Source: an uncultured bacterium
GTDB taxonomy: Bacteria; Bdellovibrionota_C; UBA2361; SZUA-149; CALKYB01
Direction of reading: 5' to 3'
Assembly: GCA_938003565.1 (NCBI GenBank)
Contig: CALKYB010000176.1
Span: forward strand, 1-12,452
Length of the DNA stretch: 12,452 nt
Below the pieces are notes generated by a model. It saw nothing but the letters and a program-made list of their open reading frames with translations. It had not been told where the DNA came from and did not search any database. The translations under genes and the position numbers were made by a program. Below are positions 1 to 7,246 of the stretch, one piece after another. How positions within the stretch are numbered: the first letter of the stretch is position 1; every line of letters starts with the position of its first letter.

Positions 1-1249
1 CAGAGCCAGTTCTTTTGCTTTCTACGACACTAACAATAGCGGGAATGACATCTCCTTGTCTTCGGACTACAACGGTATCACCAATTCTAATATCCTTGCG
101 GTCAATCTCGTCCTGATTATGAAGAGTTGCTCGTTTGACTGTAACCCCACCAATTTCAACAGCTTCAAGTTCGGCCACAGGCGTTAACGTCCCCGTTCTA
201 CCAACCTGAACTGATATTCCAAGTAGCTTGGTGAAGCCTTCACTAGGAGCGAACTTTAGTGCTACGGCCCATCTTGGAGTTCTGGATCGTGATCCCAATT
301 CTGCCTGGGCAGCCAAACTGTTAAGCTTAATAACTGCTCCATCAATTTCGTAGGGTAGTTGAGACCTTTTCATTTCAAGGTTATCAAACCATTTAAAGAT
401 TTTTTCTGGCTTACTCTGGACCACATAGTCCTTTTGAATAGGGAATGTCGCTTTGCCCAGTATTTCCATTAATTCAACCTGGGTAGCAATTTTTAAATCA
501 AAAGGTGATGAGATAGCGTAGGCGAAAAAACTTAAAGGGCGTTGGGCGGTAACCTTTGAGTCCAGTTGTCTCAGACTTCCCGCTGCTGCATTTCTAGGAT
601 TAGCAAAGCTAGGTTCACCATCGGCAACTCTTTGCCGATTTAGTTTTTCAAAGTCAGCTATTTCAATTAAAACTTCTCCCCTAACCTCAAATCGCTCTGG
701 AAGACCTTTTAGTTCCACCCGTCTTGGTATTTCCTTTATCGTTAGAACATTGTTTGTAACATTTTCTCCAACCTTCCCATCTCCTCTTGTAGAAGCCTCC
801 AACAAATCTCCGTTCTCGTAAACTAGTTCAAGTCCTAGTCCGTCGAACTTGTATTCTAAAAAATATTCACACTGCTCAATCCCTAAAGCTTTCTGGTTTC
901 GCTTATCAAAAGCAATAAACTCATCGATGCTCAGCGCATTTTGGAGAGAAAGCATCGGTTCTCTATGCTCAACTTCACTAAAGGTTATATTATCTCTAGG
1001 TAGCTTTGATCCGAGTGTCTGTGTGGGAGAGTCTTTACTAAAAAACTCCGGGTTTTCACTTTCAAGATTTACAAGCTCGCGAAATAAGGAATCAAACTCG
1101 GAATCTGATATAGTTGGTGCATCTAGGGAGTAGTAATCGTGATTAGCCTGAGAAATTACTTGTCGTAATTCAGTAATTCTATCCATCGGCTCATTTTTTG
1201 AAGATTTTTTTGACACTTTCTTATTTAATTTACTTGGATCTTTACCCAC
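1..1249 (-). CDS. ligA: NAD-dependent DNA ligase LigA (3' part off the left edge)
   Basis: LigA seals nicks in double-stranded DNA using NAD+ and acts in replication and repair. The 416 visible codons cover the N-terminal Ia domain (HDYYSLDAPTISDSEFDSLF, residues 37-56), the SPTQTLG and HREPMLSLQNA segments, the adenylation motif EYKFDG with nucleophile Lys134, STRGDGKVGENVT (about 153-165), an RGE motif, and the start of the OB fold (IGDTVVVRRQGDVIP). About 250 C-terminal residues (zinc finger, HhH, BRCT) would lie beyond the edge. The chosen start is GTG at 1249: an in-frame TAA lies just upstream and AAAGGAG precedes it. This gives a Lys/Ser-rich extension of about 21 residues before Met22; ATG at 1186 is the alternative but has no Shine-Dalgarno sequence. 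The gene lies 50 bp downstream of a glycosyltransferase gene on the same strand, with no terminator seen between them. Identity is near certain; the exact start is less so. Confidence 0.96.
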   Translation of the reverse strand, partial: MGKDPSKLNKKVSKKSSKNEPMDRITELRQVISQANHDYYSLDAPTISDSEFDSLFRELVNLESENPEFFSKDSPTQTLGSKLPRDNITFSEVEHREPMLSLQNALSIDEFIAFDKRNQKALGIEQCEYFLEYKFDGLGLELVYENGDLLEASTRGDGKVGENVTNNVLTIKEIPRRVELKGLPERFEVRGEVLIEIADFEKLNRQRVADGEPSFANPRNAAAGSLRQLDSKVTAQRPLSFFAYAISSPFDLKIATQVELMEILGKATFPIQKDYVVQSKPEKIFKWFDNLEMKRSQLPYEIDGAVIKLNSLAAQAELGSRSRTPRWAVALKFAPSEGFTKLLGISVQVGRTGTLTPVAELEAVEIGGVTVKRATLHNQDEIDRKDIRIGDTVVVRRQGDVIPAIVSVVESKRTGS

Positions 1250-1253
1250 CCCA

Positions 1254-1260
1254 CTCCTTT
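1254..1260 (-). promoter_or_regulatory. Ribosome binding site of ligA, supports the GTG start
   Basis: On the minus strand AAAGGAG is followed by a 4-nt spacer and then GTG at 1249. Neither downstream in-frame start (GTG 1216, ATG 1186) has a purine-rich Shine-Dalgarno sequence, so this site decides in favour of the longer protein. The spacer is a little short. Confidence 0.55.
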
Positions 1261-1299
1261 AGCCAAAAGCAATACTAATTAAACCCTAGTCGCGAAATT

Positions 1300-2562
1300 C
1301 TACCATTTGGCTCCGGCACTTCTCATTTTGTCTGGACTTGAATCAAAACTACTAATCTTATAAATAGCTTCTTCAAATCTTTCTAAAACAGCACTCCAAC
1401 TATACTCTTCTTCAACATACAATTTTCCATTTTCACCAAAATTAGTTGAGAGAGTTGGATCGATTAGAATATTGTTAAGGATAGCCGAGAACTCATTCTG
1501 ATTTGCAAAATATAAACCACCAGAGCTTTCTACAACATGTTCTCGAGTAACCGAGCACTGCGCATGAACCAATACAGGACAACTATGTTGCCAAGCCTCC
1601 ATCATAACTATTGAGAAAGACTCGTTGACTGATGGTTGGCATAGCAGCGTTGCACGGCTAAATAGGAGCGATTTATCCTCTTCGGTGACAAAACCTAAGT
1701 CTATAACTCCCTCAGGTAAGGAATCTAGAAAATTTATTTCACCAGCTCCAATTAAAACTAAAGGGCAAATATTCTCAGGATTGGTTTGTCGCCAGGTGGA
1801 ATAATATTTAATTAGCAAATCTAGGTTCTTCCCTTGTTCTTTGCGACCCGAATAAAGGAGGTAGGGTGAAGCTAGATCTAAATCAGAATTGCTCCCCGAA
1901 AGACACGTAGAGACTGTAGTATTATCAGGTGGATTAAAGCCCATGCCTACCACTGCTGAACGTTGCTCAAGGTTATCAAGACCATAGATCTGCTGAGCCA
2001 ATTCTCTCTCGGCATTAGTATTAAAGATAATACCTGCTACTCGGGAGAATAAAGCTTTGAAAATAGGTTGATAGGCGTAGGGTTCATCATGAAGACAGGG
2101 AATAAGAATCGATTTTTCTGGTCTAATTAAGCTGCCCCAGAATGAAGTCGCAAAAAGGTAAGGAGCAAATAGAATGTAGTCAAATTGATCAGCTTCCGAC
2201 TCAATATGTCTATAAAGGCCGTGGGAGTTAACGCTATTAGCCATCCAATCTAACTGTTCCTCAACTCCAATGCGAATTCCGTCATGAATGGACCTCTCTG
2301 CCTGAAGAAAAACAGCAAGATCCCTTTCGGCGACTGGAAACCGGTGTACAGATAAACCACCTTCTCTGCTAAGGCCCGGCTTAAGTTCATTTTTCCAAGT
2401 TCGGTGATCTAGTGCGCAGGTGGTCCAAATCTCCACTTGCTCAATGATTTCGAGCTTTTGAAGTGCATTTTCGACAAGAGACTTTGTGAGGGTTTCAGCT
2501 CCTCCACCTAAAGATTCTCCGTATCGAGGTAAAACAGCGGCTATTTTTAGATTTTTATTCAA
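1300..2562 (-). CDS. Glycosyltransferase family 4 (GT-B fold)
   Basis: This is a retaining GT4-type enzyme that would transfer a sugar from a nucleotide-activated donor to a surface glycan or lipid acceptor at the cytoplasmic face. It has 420 aa, the usual length. The N-terminal Rossmann half starts IAAVLPRYGESLGGGAE, with the acceptor-side glycine loop GGGAE at 19-23. The C-terminal donor half has YSGRKEQGKN (237-246), LIGAGE (270-275), and the EX7E motif with Glu314 and Glu322 in NESFSIVMMEA, followed by CPVLVH. No signal peptide or membrane segment is visible. The start is TTG at 2562, 2 bp after the stop of the upstream gene, with AAGG in that gene's last codons as a likely Shine-Dalgarno sequence, so translation is probably coupled. 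Donor and acceptor cannot be read from the sequence. A role in capsule, O-antigen or protein glycosylation is inference. Confidence 0.9.
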   Translation of the reverse strand: MNKNLKIAAVLPRYGESLGGGAETLTKSLVENALQKLEIIEQVEIWTTCALDHRTWKNELKPGLSREGGLSVHRFPVAERDLAVFLQAERSIHDGIRIGVEEQLDWMANSVNSHGLYRHIESEADQFDYILFAPYLFATSFWGSLIRPEKSILIPCLHDEPYAYQPIFKALFSRVAGIIFNTNAERELAQQIYGLDNLEQRSAVVGMGFNPPDNTTVSTCLSGSNSDLDLASPYLLYSGRKEQGKNLDLLIKYYSTWRQTNPENICPLVLIGAGEINFLDSLPEGVIDLGFVTEEDKSLLFSRATLLCQPSVNESFSIVMMEAWQHSCPVLVHAQCSVTREHVVESSGGLYFANQNEFSAILNNILIDPTLSTNFGENGKLYVEEEYSWSAVLERFEEAIYKISSFDSSPDKMRSAGAKW

Positions 2563-2564
2563 GA

Positions 2565-4019
2565 TTAATTACCTTTTTGACCTATCGCTAATTCCAAAGA
2601 GGAAAATACCGAATCTGAAAAGTTATATTTTGCAGGTGCTTCGTTGGGGCTACTAAGTGATTCAGCAAATTGTGTAAATATAAAAGCCTTGGCTCTTTCC
2701 AACTCGGCTCTCCTAGCTTCTAAAACTTCTTTAGTGACATAATTTTCCAAAGCATGGTTGAGGTTGCCCAGAAAAGAATCCCTTGCACATACATCAGAGA
2801 GAAATTTTTCAGTTTTAGAAACAATATCTCTCAAATAGTTCGAGTCATTTACCAACTTTGTGAGAGCTAAACCTGCATTCAGGGAGTAATCAGCTCCGGC
2901 GGTAACATAGTTAATATTAGGGCTATCAAAAAGTTTTGTCATTCTAGAGGAAACTACTGGAATTAAGTGTTCTGTTGCTAGAAGAAAAGAGAGAGGTGTC
3001 CCCGAGTGTTTACGCATTTCAGTGGCCAGAAGAAAATCAAGGCCTCCAATTAGCTCTTCAAAATGAATGGAATTGTCGATTTCACAAGTTCGAAACAAAC
3101 TAGGATCTAAACCTTTCTCCAAATAGGCTTTTTTTAGAACCTCAGCCTGGCAACTGGCGCCTGAATTAGCTGAAAAAAACCAAACTAGAGCTGTCTTCGT
3201 TGCGTCATTCTTTGAGTTCAAAATGAGAGTTCTGTAGGCTTCTAGTAGTTCATTTTGGTCTGCCCACAATGAATTATCATTTACTACACCGATAAGTTTG
3301 GTGTCGTGACATAGGTCAAATTTATTCTTTAATTCGACCCTACGTTTCTTTCTAATTATTTCTGGGGTCAGTGACAAGGGGTATTCAAAGCGAATAGGAT
3401 TGACTGTGGATTTTTCTGACTTGGCAATAGCCTGAGAAGTCTCAATATCAAAAACCCCACATTTAAGGTTATCAAAAAAACTGGAGTTCTTCTTCGCCAA
3501 AAGGTAGTCAAAAATTTCCATTGACCATCCGCGAGACTTATAGTCAGACAAATTTTTTGTCGTCGGAAGAGTTTCATCAATTTCCTCAGGACCTACCTGA
3601 GTATCACTATCTGGATGATAGAACTCAACTTCAGTGAACTTAGCCAGTGAGCCGTCCAAGATGAGAGACAAACCTGGCCAAATCCGGACGCTATGCTGAC
3701 AAAATGCGCTACGAGCGTGATTCTCAATGGAATGGATAGAAAAATCGAACTTGACTTGCTCATCTGCCAGAAAAGCACTTAGGTAATGCTTTACCCTAAA
3801 ACCACGCCAGTTAAGTGAGCCAGGGGTGGATTTACTTGAACGCTCAGGGTCGCAAAGCAGCAATTCCTTCCAATCTGCATCAGCAACAAAAAGAGTAATG
3901 TCTAGACCAGCTAGACTAGAATTTTCAGCAATACGAGAAAGCAAAAAAGAGCTTTTTAGAGGGATAGTTTCTGAGAGAGCAGTAAACCAGGCAATTTGTA
4001 AATTATGTTTTTTGTTCAT
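2565..4019 (-). CDS. GT-B-like glycosyltransferase homologue with degenerate catalytic motif
   Basis: A 484-aa cytoplasmic protein of no firm family. The N-terminus (LQIAWFTALSETIPLKSSFL, residues 7-26, then GLDITLFVADADW) resembles the first strand and loop of GT4 enzymes. The C-terminal half has a Rossmann-like pattern: KLIGVVND (241-248), TALVWFFSAN (276-285), LDFLLATE (327-334), then TPLSFLLATEHLIPVVSS (341-358). That last segment matches the normal stretch before 'PVV' in GT4 enzymes, but the two glutamates of EX7E appear to be replaced by Ser339 and Leu347. A helical, charged tail (430-450) follows. ATG at 4019 has no clear Shine-Dalgarno sequence. The gene is translationally adjacent to an intact GT4 gene (2-bp gap), so the two may act as a pair. 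It could be an inactive partner subunit, a divergent transferase, or an alignment mistake on my part. Confidence 0.6.
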   Translation of the reverse strand: MNKKHNLQIAWFTALSETIPLKSSFLLSRIAENSSLAGLDITLFVADADWKELLLCDPERSSKSTPGSLNWRGFRVKHYLSAFLADEQVKFDFSIHSIENHARSAFCQHSVRIWPGLSLILDGSLAKFTEVEFYHPDSDTQVGPEEIDETLPTTKNLSDYKSRGWSMEIFDYLLAKKNSSFFDNLKCGVFDIETSQAIAKSEKSTVNPIRFEYPLSLTPEIIRKKRRVELKNKFDLCHDTKLIGVVNDNSLWADQNELLEAYRTLILNSKNDATKTALVWFFSANSGASCQAEVLKKAYLEKGLDPSLFRTCEIDNSIHFEELIGGLDFLLATEMRKHSGTPLSFLLATEHLIPVVSSRMTKLFDSPNINYVTAGADYSLNAGLALTKLVNDSNYLRDIVSKTEKFLSDVCARDSFLGNLNHALENYVTKEVLEARRAELERAKAFIFTQFAESLSSPNEAPAKYNFSDSVFSSLELAIGQKGN

Positions 4020-4038
4020 TCGACAAACTGGGGACTAG

Positions 4039-4088
4039 GCTAGTGATTATATTTTTTAGCATTAAGAAAAGGACAAAAAAATACTAGC
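4039..4088. repeat. Imperfect inverted repeat between two minus-strand genes
   Basis: GCTAGT (4039-4044) pairs with ACTAGC (4083-4088), and inside it ATTTTTT (4051-4057) pairs with AAAAAAT (4076-4082). A 6-nt bulge lies on one side and an 18-nt loop in the middle. It occupies the 90-bp gap between the 477-aa gene and the glycosyltransferase-like gene. On the minus strand it contains a run of seven T, so it may help end the upstream transcript, but the stem is AT-rich and weak. Confidence 0.3.
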
Positions 4089-4109
4089 TTTTCTCTGAAC
4101 TATTAGAAA

Positions 4110-5531
4110 TCAGGAATTGTTTATTTCCTGAAGAATTTCGTCCTGCATCTCGTCAACTCTTTGTTCCGACTTGCTCCAAAAACCCTCGTCTTCGAAATCT
4201 CTCGGATGGCCTTTAGTCAACTTACCTCTGGAGCTAGCGGCTCTCTTTACCAATAGTAGTAATAGGGAAAAGAGGAAAGTCAAAAGCAGAATCCAAATCA
4301 TAGCTTTGAAGATCCAACTACTTGAGCCGGGTTCCGCCAATAGATTACCCTCTTCATCGTAATATTCGTAAGCTTCTGTATCAAATTCTTCCTCGAAATC
4401 CTCTTCATAAGCAGATGTATCTAAATATTCACTTTTCTCTGTCTCCCCAACTAAATCCTCTTCGGCTTGGGTATCTATTCCCCGCTCTTGCCATTTCTGA
4501 AGTCGTAGATCGTCTTTCTCTTCAATAAATGTCTGAACAACTTGTCTCGAGCCAAGTTCGGGAACAAGTTTGGCTGAGCGGTTTAAGTATATTTCAGCTT
4601 GTTCCATTTCTGATTCTGCTAGCATATCCACCGCGGACAAAACATAAAAGTTACCAAGAGCTCCACGAATTTCGCTGTCAGATACTGCTAAGCTCTCGAG
4701 CGCTGAGAGAAGATCTGGATTGTCTAAATAGGCTCTTCTGAGGGGAGACTTGGGTTCTATAGCGAGGCCTTTAAGTAGTTCTCCTAACCTTGATAGGGCT
4801 TTTTCGTTGCAGGCTTTTGCCGATATTGAACGAAGAAGTGAAGCATCATTCTGAATTTGGCTTCTCGAAGAAAGATATTCACTGACGAACTGGCACTGTT
4901 TCTCCTCTAGAGCAAAACGTAACCAGGGATTATCAAGGACACGTGAGGAAAGTAAATAGGAAGCTGGAATGTTAGGAGTAGCCTTAGAACTCAAAAGTCT
5001 CTCTGCATTAGAGAATAAATCAGCAAGTTCCACTTTGGAGTCGAAGACTTCTCCAACCTCGGTTCTGAGGTAAAGACGGTGAAATAGTTGAGCTGAAGTC
5101 TCAAGGAATACACCGATTTCAGTGTTCACTTCAAAAACGTCATCACTAAATCTCTTGGCTAAAGATTTAGGACCAGTATCCTCCCTAGACCAACCTTCCC
5201 AATCTTGCAGAGAGAAGCGAACTAGAAGAGCTCTAAGCGCCGTATGTTTTAGTTCGGGAAGAAGTAGCTCATGATAGTCAGGTTGCTTTTCAAGGTAGTC
5301 TTCTTTGATAATTTGCAGGGAACTAAGATCTCCCTTTCGAATAGCATCTTTGAGGATATTCAGTGTTTGAGAATTAAATTGAGAGTGGTGCCTATGAAAA
5401 TTAGTGACTCTTTGTCTCGAATGGTTAGATCGAGGAGACGCCTCAACCTCGCTTCTCTCACTTATAGAAGTAGTGAAAGTTAGCAGGGCCAAAAGGCAGC
5501 AAAGTAGCGAATTTCGATAAAATGCAGTCAT
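4110..5531 (-). CDS. Exported single-pass membrane protein with helical-repeat region, function unknown
   Basis: I do not recognise this protein. It opens with a signal peptide (charged start, hydrophobic NSLLCCLLALLTFTTSI, cleavage likely near SEVEA). The bulk (about residues 50-350, numbered from TTG at 5543) is Leu/Glu-rich and probably alpha-helical; residues 294-332 read like a TPR-type helix pair (NFYVLSAVDMLAE, QAEIYLNRSAKLVPE). A very acidic, Tyr-rich stretch (355-402) leads to one transmembrane helix (410-432, WIFKAMIWILLLTFLF...), then Lys/Arg residues and a tail of about 45 residues. The positive-inside rule puts the body in the periplasm and the tail in the cytoplasm. I chose ATG at 5531 (GAAG upstream); TTG at 5543 adds four residues. 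The neighbour encoded upstream is another exported protein. Regulation is not evident. Confidence 0.75.
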   Translation of the reverse strand: MTAFYRNSLLCCLLALLTFTTSISERSEVEASPRSNHSRQRVTNFHRHHSQFNSQTLNILKDAIRKGDLSSLQIIKEDYLEKQPDYHELLLPELKHTALRALLVRFSLQDWEGWSREDTGPKSLAKRFSDDVFEVNTEIGVFLETSAQLFHRLYLRTEVGEVFDSKVELADLFSNAERLLSSKATPNIPASYLLSSRVLDNPWLRFALEEKQCQFVSEYLSSRSQIQNDASLLRSISAKACNEKALSRLGELLKGLAIEPKSPLRRAYLDNPDLLSALESLAVSDSEIRGALGNFYVLSAVDMLAESEMEQAEIYLNRSAKLVPELGSRQVVQTFIEEKDDLRLQKWQERGIDTQAEEDLVGETEKSEYLDTSAYEEDFEEEFDTEAYEYYDEEGNLLAEPGSSSWIFKAMIWILLLTFLFSLLLLLVKRAASSRGKLTKGHPRDFEDEGFWSKSEQRVDEMQDEILQEINNS

Positions 5532-5546
5532 AATAAGCTTCAATCT

Positions 5547-5557
5547 AGGCCAGGCCT
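5547..5557. promoter_or_regulatory. Short GC-rich dyad upstream of the 477-aa membrane protein gene
   Basis: AGGCC-A-GGCCT, an 11-bp near-perfect dyad, sits 16 bp upstream of the ATG at 5531, inside the 134-146-bp gap between two minus-strand genes. It stands out against the AT-rich surroundings and could be an operator, but nothing else supports that. No convincing -35/-10 pair was found in the gap. Confidence 0.2.
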
Positions 5558-5677
5558 GAATCTAAAAATACTTAGAAACAGAAGCCCTGGATTAAGCTAT
5601 ATTATGCTCTACTTTGATGAGGATTACCAGTCGAGCACTCTAAAAACGAGAGCTGTTAAGTACGATATAAGTGACTG

Positions 5678-6307
5678 TTATTTCTGGGGATTGCTACTTT
5701 GGAATTTCTTCTTTGCCATATCTACCACTGAAAGATCAACACTTTCGGTTAGAACTTTAGCTAACGAGCGAGATTTATCGAAGTTAGCTGGATTAGCAAG
5801 AATTCTAGTTGCGAGAATATTTCTAGCCTCAGAGCTCGGAGCACGATCGATATTATGAGCAATAATTCTCGCCAATCCATCTCTACCGGAGGCGTCAAGA
5901 TCGCTTAATAGCGTTTTTAGAACTTTAGTATCGTCTGCGAATTCGATTAGTGCTTTGGTAGATTGATAGGACAGAGCGGGGTTGTCACTTAATCGAAGTT
6001 TGGTTAACTCTTCGATGGCAGCTAGTTTGTTTCCGGCCAGTCGGGTACACTCTTCGGCACTGACTTTTACGTGACGTCGGGCTAGAGCTTTTGCTAGGGG
6101 CGAGTAATCCCCTGATAGATTTTGATTTCGAGCCGAAAAGACCACTGCAGACTTCGCGTGACCTATCTCGCTTTGATTCTCTACTTCGCTCTGAGCAAGA
6201 GCAGGTAGTACGGAATATGAATATACCGTCAGAAGGGAAATGTATAAGAAAGTCTGGCTCTGCAACGCAGAACCAGACTTCGACTTGTGCTTTAAACTAA
6301 AATACAA
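5678..6307 (-). CDS. Small secreted/periplasmic protein, function unknown
   Basis: This 209-aa protein has a clear Sec signal peptide: basic n-region (residues 6-10, KHKSK), hydrophobic core (FLYISLLTVYSYSVLP, 20-35), and a signal peptidase I site ALA|Q after residue 38. The mature part is soluble and looks helical, with alternating short helices (KLAAIEELTKLRLSDNPALS, ALIEFADDTKVLKTLLSDLD, EARNILATRILANPANFD) reminiscent of HEAT/ARM-type repeats. No catalytic motif is visible. The start is TTG at 6307, 2 bp after the HU stop, with no good Shine-Dalgarno sequence, so it may depend on coupling to HU translation. No later in-frame start would keep the signal peptide except TTG at 6265, which loses the basic n-region. 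The HU terminator hairpin lies within the first 20 codons. I am confident it is a gene but not of its role. Confidence 0.72.
   Translation of the reverse strand: MYFSLKHKSKSGSALQSQTFLYISLLTVYSYSVLPALAQSEVENQSEIGHAKSAVVFSARNQNLSGDYSPLAKALARRHVKVSAEECTRLAGNKLAAIEELTKLRLSDNPALSYQSTKALIEFADDTKVLKTLLSDLDASGRDGLARIIAHNIDRAPSSEARNILATRILANPANFDKSRSLAKVLTESVDLSVVDMAKKKFQSSNPQK
6246..6280 (-). terminator. Rho-independent terminator after the HU gene, inside the next ORF
   Basis: On the minus strand AAGTCTGGTTCTGC (6280-6267) pairs over 14 bp with GCAGAGCCAGACTT (6263-6250) around a GTT loop, followed by the T-rich stretch TCTTAT. One position is a G-U pair on the minus-strand RNA but a C-A mismatch on the plus strand, so the structure fits minus-strand transcription. 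It begins 30 nt after the HU stop and overlaps codons 10-20 of the downstream signal-peptide gene. Confidence 0.75.
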
Positions 6308-6309
6308 AA

Positions 6310-6975
6310 CTAAAGCACCGCGTCTTTAAGAGCTTTGTTGGCAGTAAACTTTACGGCCTTCTTAGCTGGTATTCTAATTGGCTCTTGAGTCATTGGGTTT
6401 CTACCCATTCTAGCCTTTCTTTTTTTAACTTGAATTTTACCAAGTCCCGGAAGAGGTATGCGGTAACCCTTCTTTAGGGCACCTTGAATCATTCCAGAAA
6501 AAGCTTCGTAGAATTCTTTAGCATCTTTCTTGCTAGTGAACCCTAGTGAGCCAGTAATGCTTTCATAAAGCTCTGACTGGGTATACTGCTTGGTGTTTTT
6601 GTTCTTTGGCGTAACCAAAATAGGCTTCGCTGGAGGAACAGGGCCAGTAGGCTTCTGAGCAACTTTCTTAGGAGCAGCTTTTGTTTTAGCAGTCTTTTTC
6701 TTAGCAGTTGTCTTCTTTTTAGCAGCTGGTTTTTTCTTAGCAGTTTTCTTTTTAGCAGCAGGCTTTTTCTTAGCGGTTTTCTTCTTAGCAGCAGGCTTTT
6801 TCTTAGCAGTTGCCTTCTTTTTGGCGGCAGGCTTTTTCTTAGCAGTTTTCTTTTTAGCAGCTGGTTTTTTCTTAGCTGGTTTCTTTTTAGCAGCAGCTTT
6901 CTTCTTTACTGGCTTTTTAGCAACCTTTTTCTTGCTAGCAGCTTTCTTCTTTGTAGTTTTCTTCTTAGTGGCCAC
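6310..6975 (-). CDS. HU-family DNA-binding protein with long histone-H1-like lysine tail
   Basis: This is a nucleoid-associated protein expected to bend and compact DNA as a dimer. From GTG at 6975 it has 221 aa. Residues 1-108 are almost only Lys, Ala, Pro and Thr, resembling eukaryotic H1 tails. A Pro-rich linker follows (109-123). The HU/IHF fold runs from about 130 to 221: helices YTQSELYESITGSLGF and DAKEFYEAFSGMIQGALKKG, then IPLPGLGKIQVKKRKARMGR, the DNA-inserting arm GRNPMTQEPIRIPA with Pro194, and VKFTANKALKDAV. Plain HU has about 90 aa, so the tail more than doubles it. Met at 7002 is an in-frame alternative, but GTG at 6975 follows AGAGGG at a 5-nt spacing and starts exactly where the Lys-rich sequence begins. 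A hairpin terminator follows the stop. Confidence 0.93.
   Translation of the reverse strand: MATKKKTTKKKAASKKKVAKKPVKKKAAAKKKPAKKKPAAKKKTAKKKPAAKKKATAKKKPAAKKKTAKKKPAAKKKTAKKKPAAKKKTTAKKKTAKTKAAPKKVAQKPTGPVPPAKPILVTPKNKNTKQYTQSELYESITGSLGFTSKKDAKEFYEAFSGMIQGALKKGYRIPLPGLGKIQVKKRKARMGRNPMTQEPIRIPAKKAVKFTANKALKDAVL
6703..6873 (-). repeat. Five tandem 33-36-bp coding repeats in the HU tail
   Basis: Five consecutive copies encode KKKPAAKKKTA or a 12-residue variant of it (residues 35-45, 46-57, 58-68, 69-79, 80-91). The DNA repeats are imperfect (AAA/AAG and GCA/GCG/GCT changes), which points to amplification followed by drift. Copy number may vary between strains. Confidence 0.8.
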
Positions 6976-6980
6976 AGGTA

Positions 6981-6986
6981 CCCTCT
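6981..6986 (-). promoter_or_regulatory. Ribosome binding site of the HU gene, supports the GTG start
   Basis: AGAGGG on the minus strand lies 5 nt before GTG at 6975. The upstream in-frame ATG at 7002 has only AT-rich sequence before it, so this site sets the shorter start. Confidence 0.6.
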
Positions 6987-7246
6987 TGAAAATTAAATAC
7001 ACGTTAAAAAATATTTTCCATAAGGGTAAAGACTTTTAGCCTGTTTTACAAGGGTTATTGCATCTTTCTGAAATTTTTTTTTGGGAGAGTTTTAAATGTG
7101 AATTCTAAAGTTTCGAATTCAAGAATCAAAACTTTTCATTTCTGGGGGAGTAAAATTCGAACTCAAATTTGGAAATCATAGAGTGTAAAGATTTCTAAGG
7201 GAGGTGGAGATAAAATTTAGAAATTAGTGCTGTGTTAGGGTTGGAT
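6987..7246. other. Intergenic region upstream of the HU gene with weak inverted repeats
   Basis: No gene is supported here. It should hold the HU promoter (minus strand); the best but weak match is TTGTAA (about 7045) with 17 bp to TACCCT. An A-tract on the minus strand at about 7072-7082 may act as an UP or curvature element. Two GAATTC copies lie at 7100-7105 and 7115-7120, and AAAGTTT (7107-7113) pairs with AAACTTT (7129-7135). ATTTCTAA (7191-7198) pairs with TTAGAAAT (7217-7224) over an 18-nt loop. No clear intrinsic terminator follows the glycosyltransferase gene that ends at 7247. Confidence 0.35.

Noticed and set aside
849..1133. Plus-strand ORF of 94 codons
   Set aside because: It lies wholly antisense to ligA, whose conserved motifs are on the minus strand.
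5604..5858. Plus-strand ORF of 84 codons
   Set aside because: Most of it is antisense to the 209-aa secreted protein, and no ribosome binding site is present.
6821..7039. Plus-strand ORF encoding a very hydrophobic Phe/Ala/Leu protein
   Set aside because: It is the antisense of the lysine-rich HU tail; AAA/AAG codons read backwards give Phe/Leu. No Shine-Dalgarno sequence, and the HU domain on the other strand is unmistakable.
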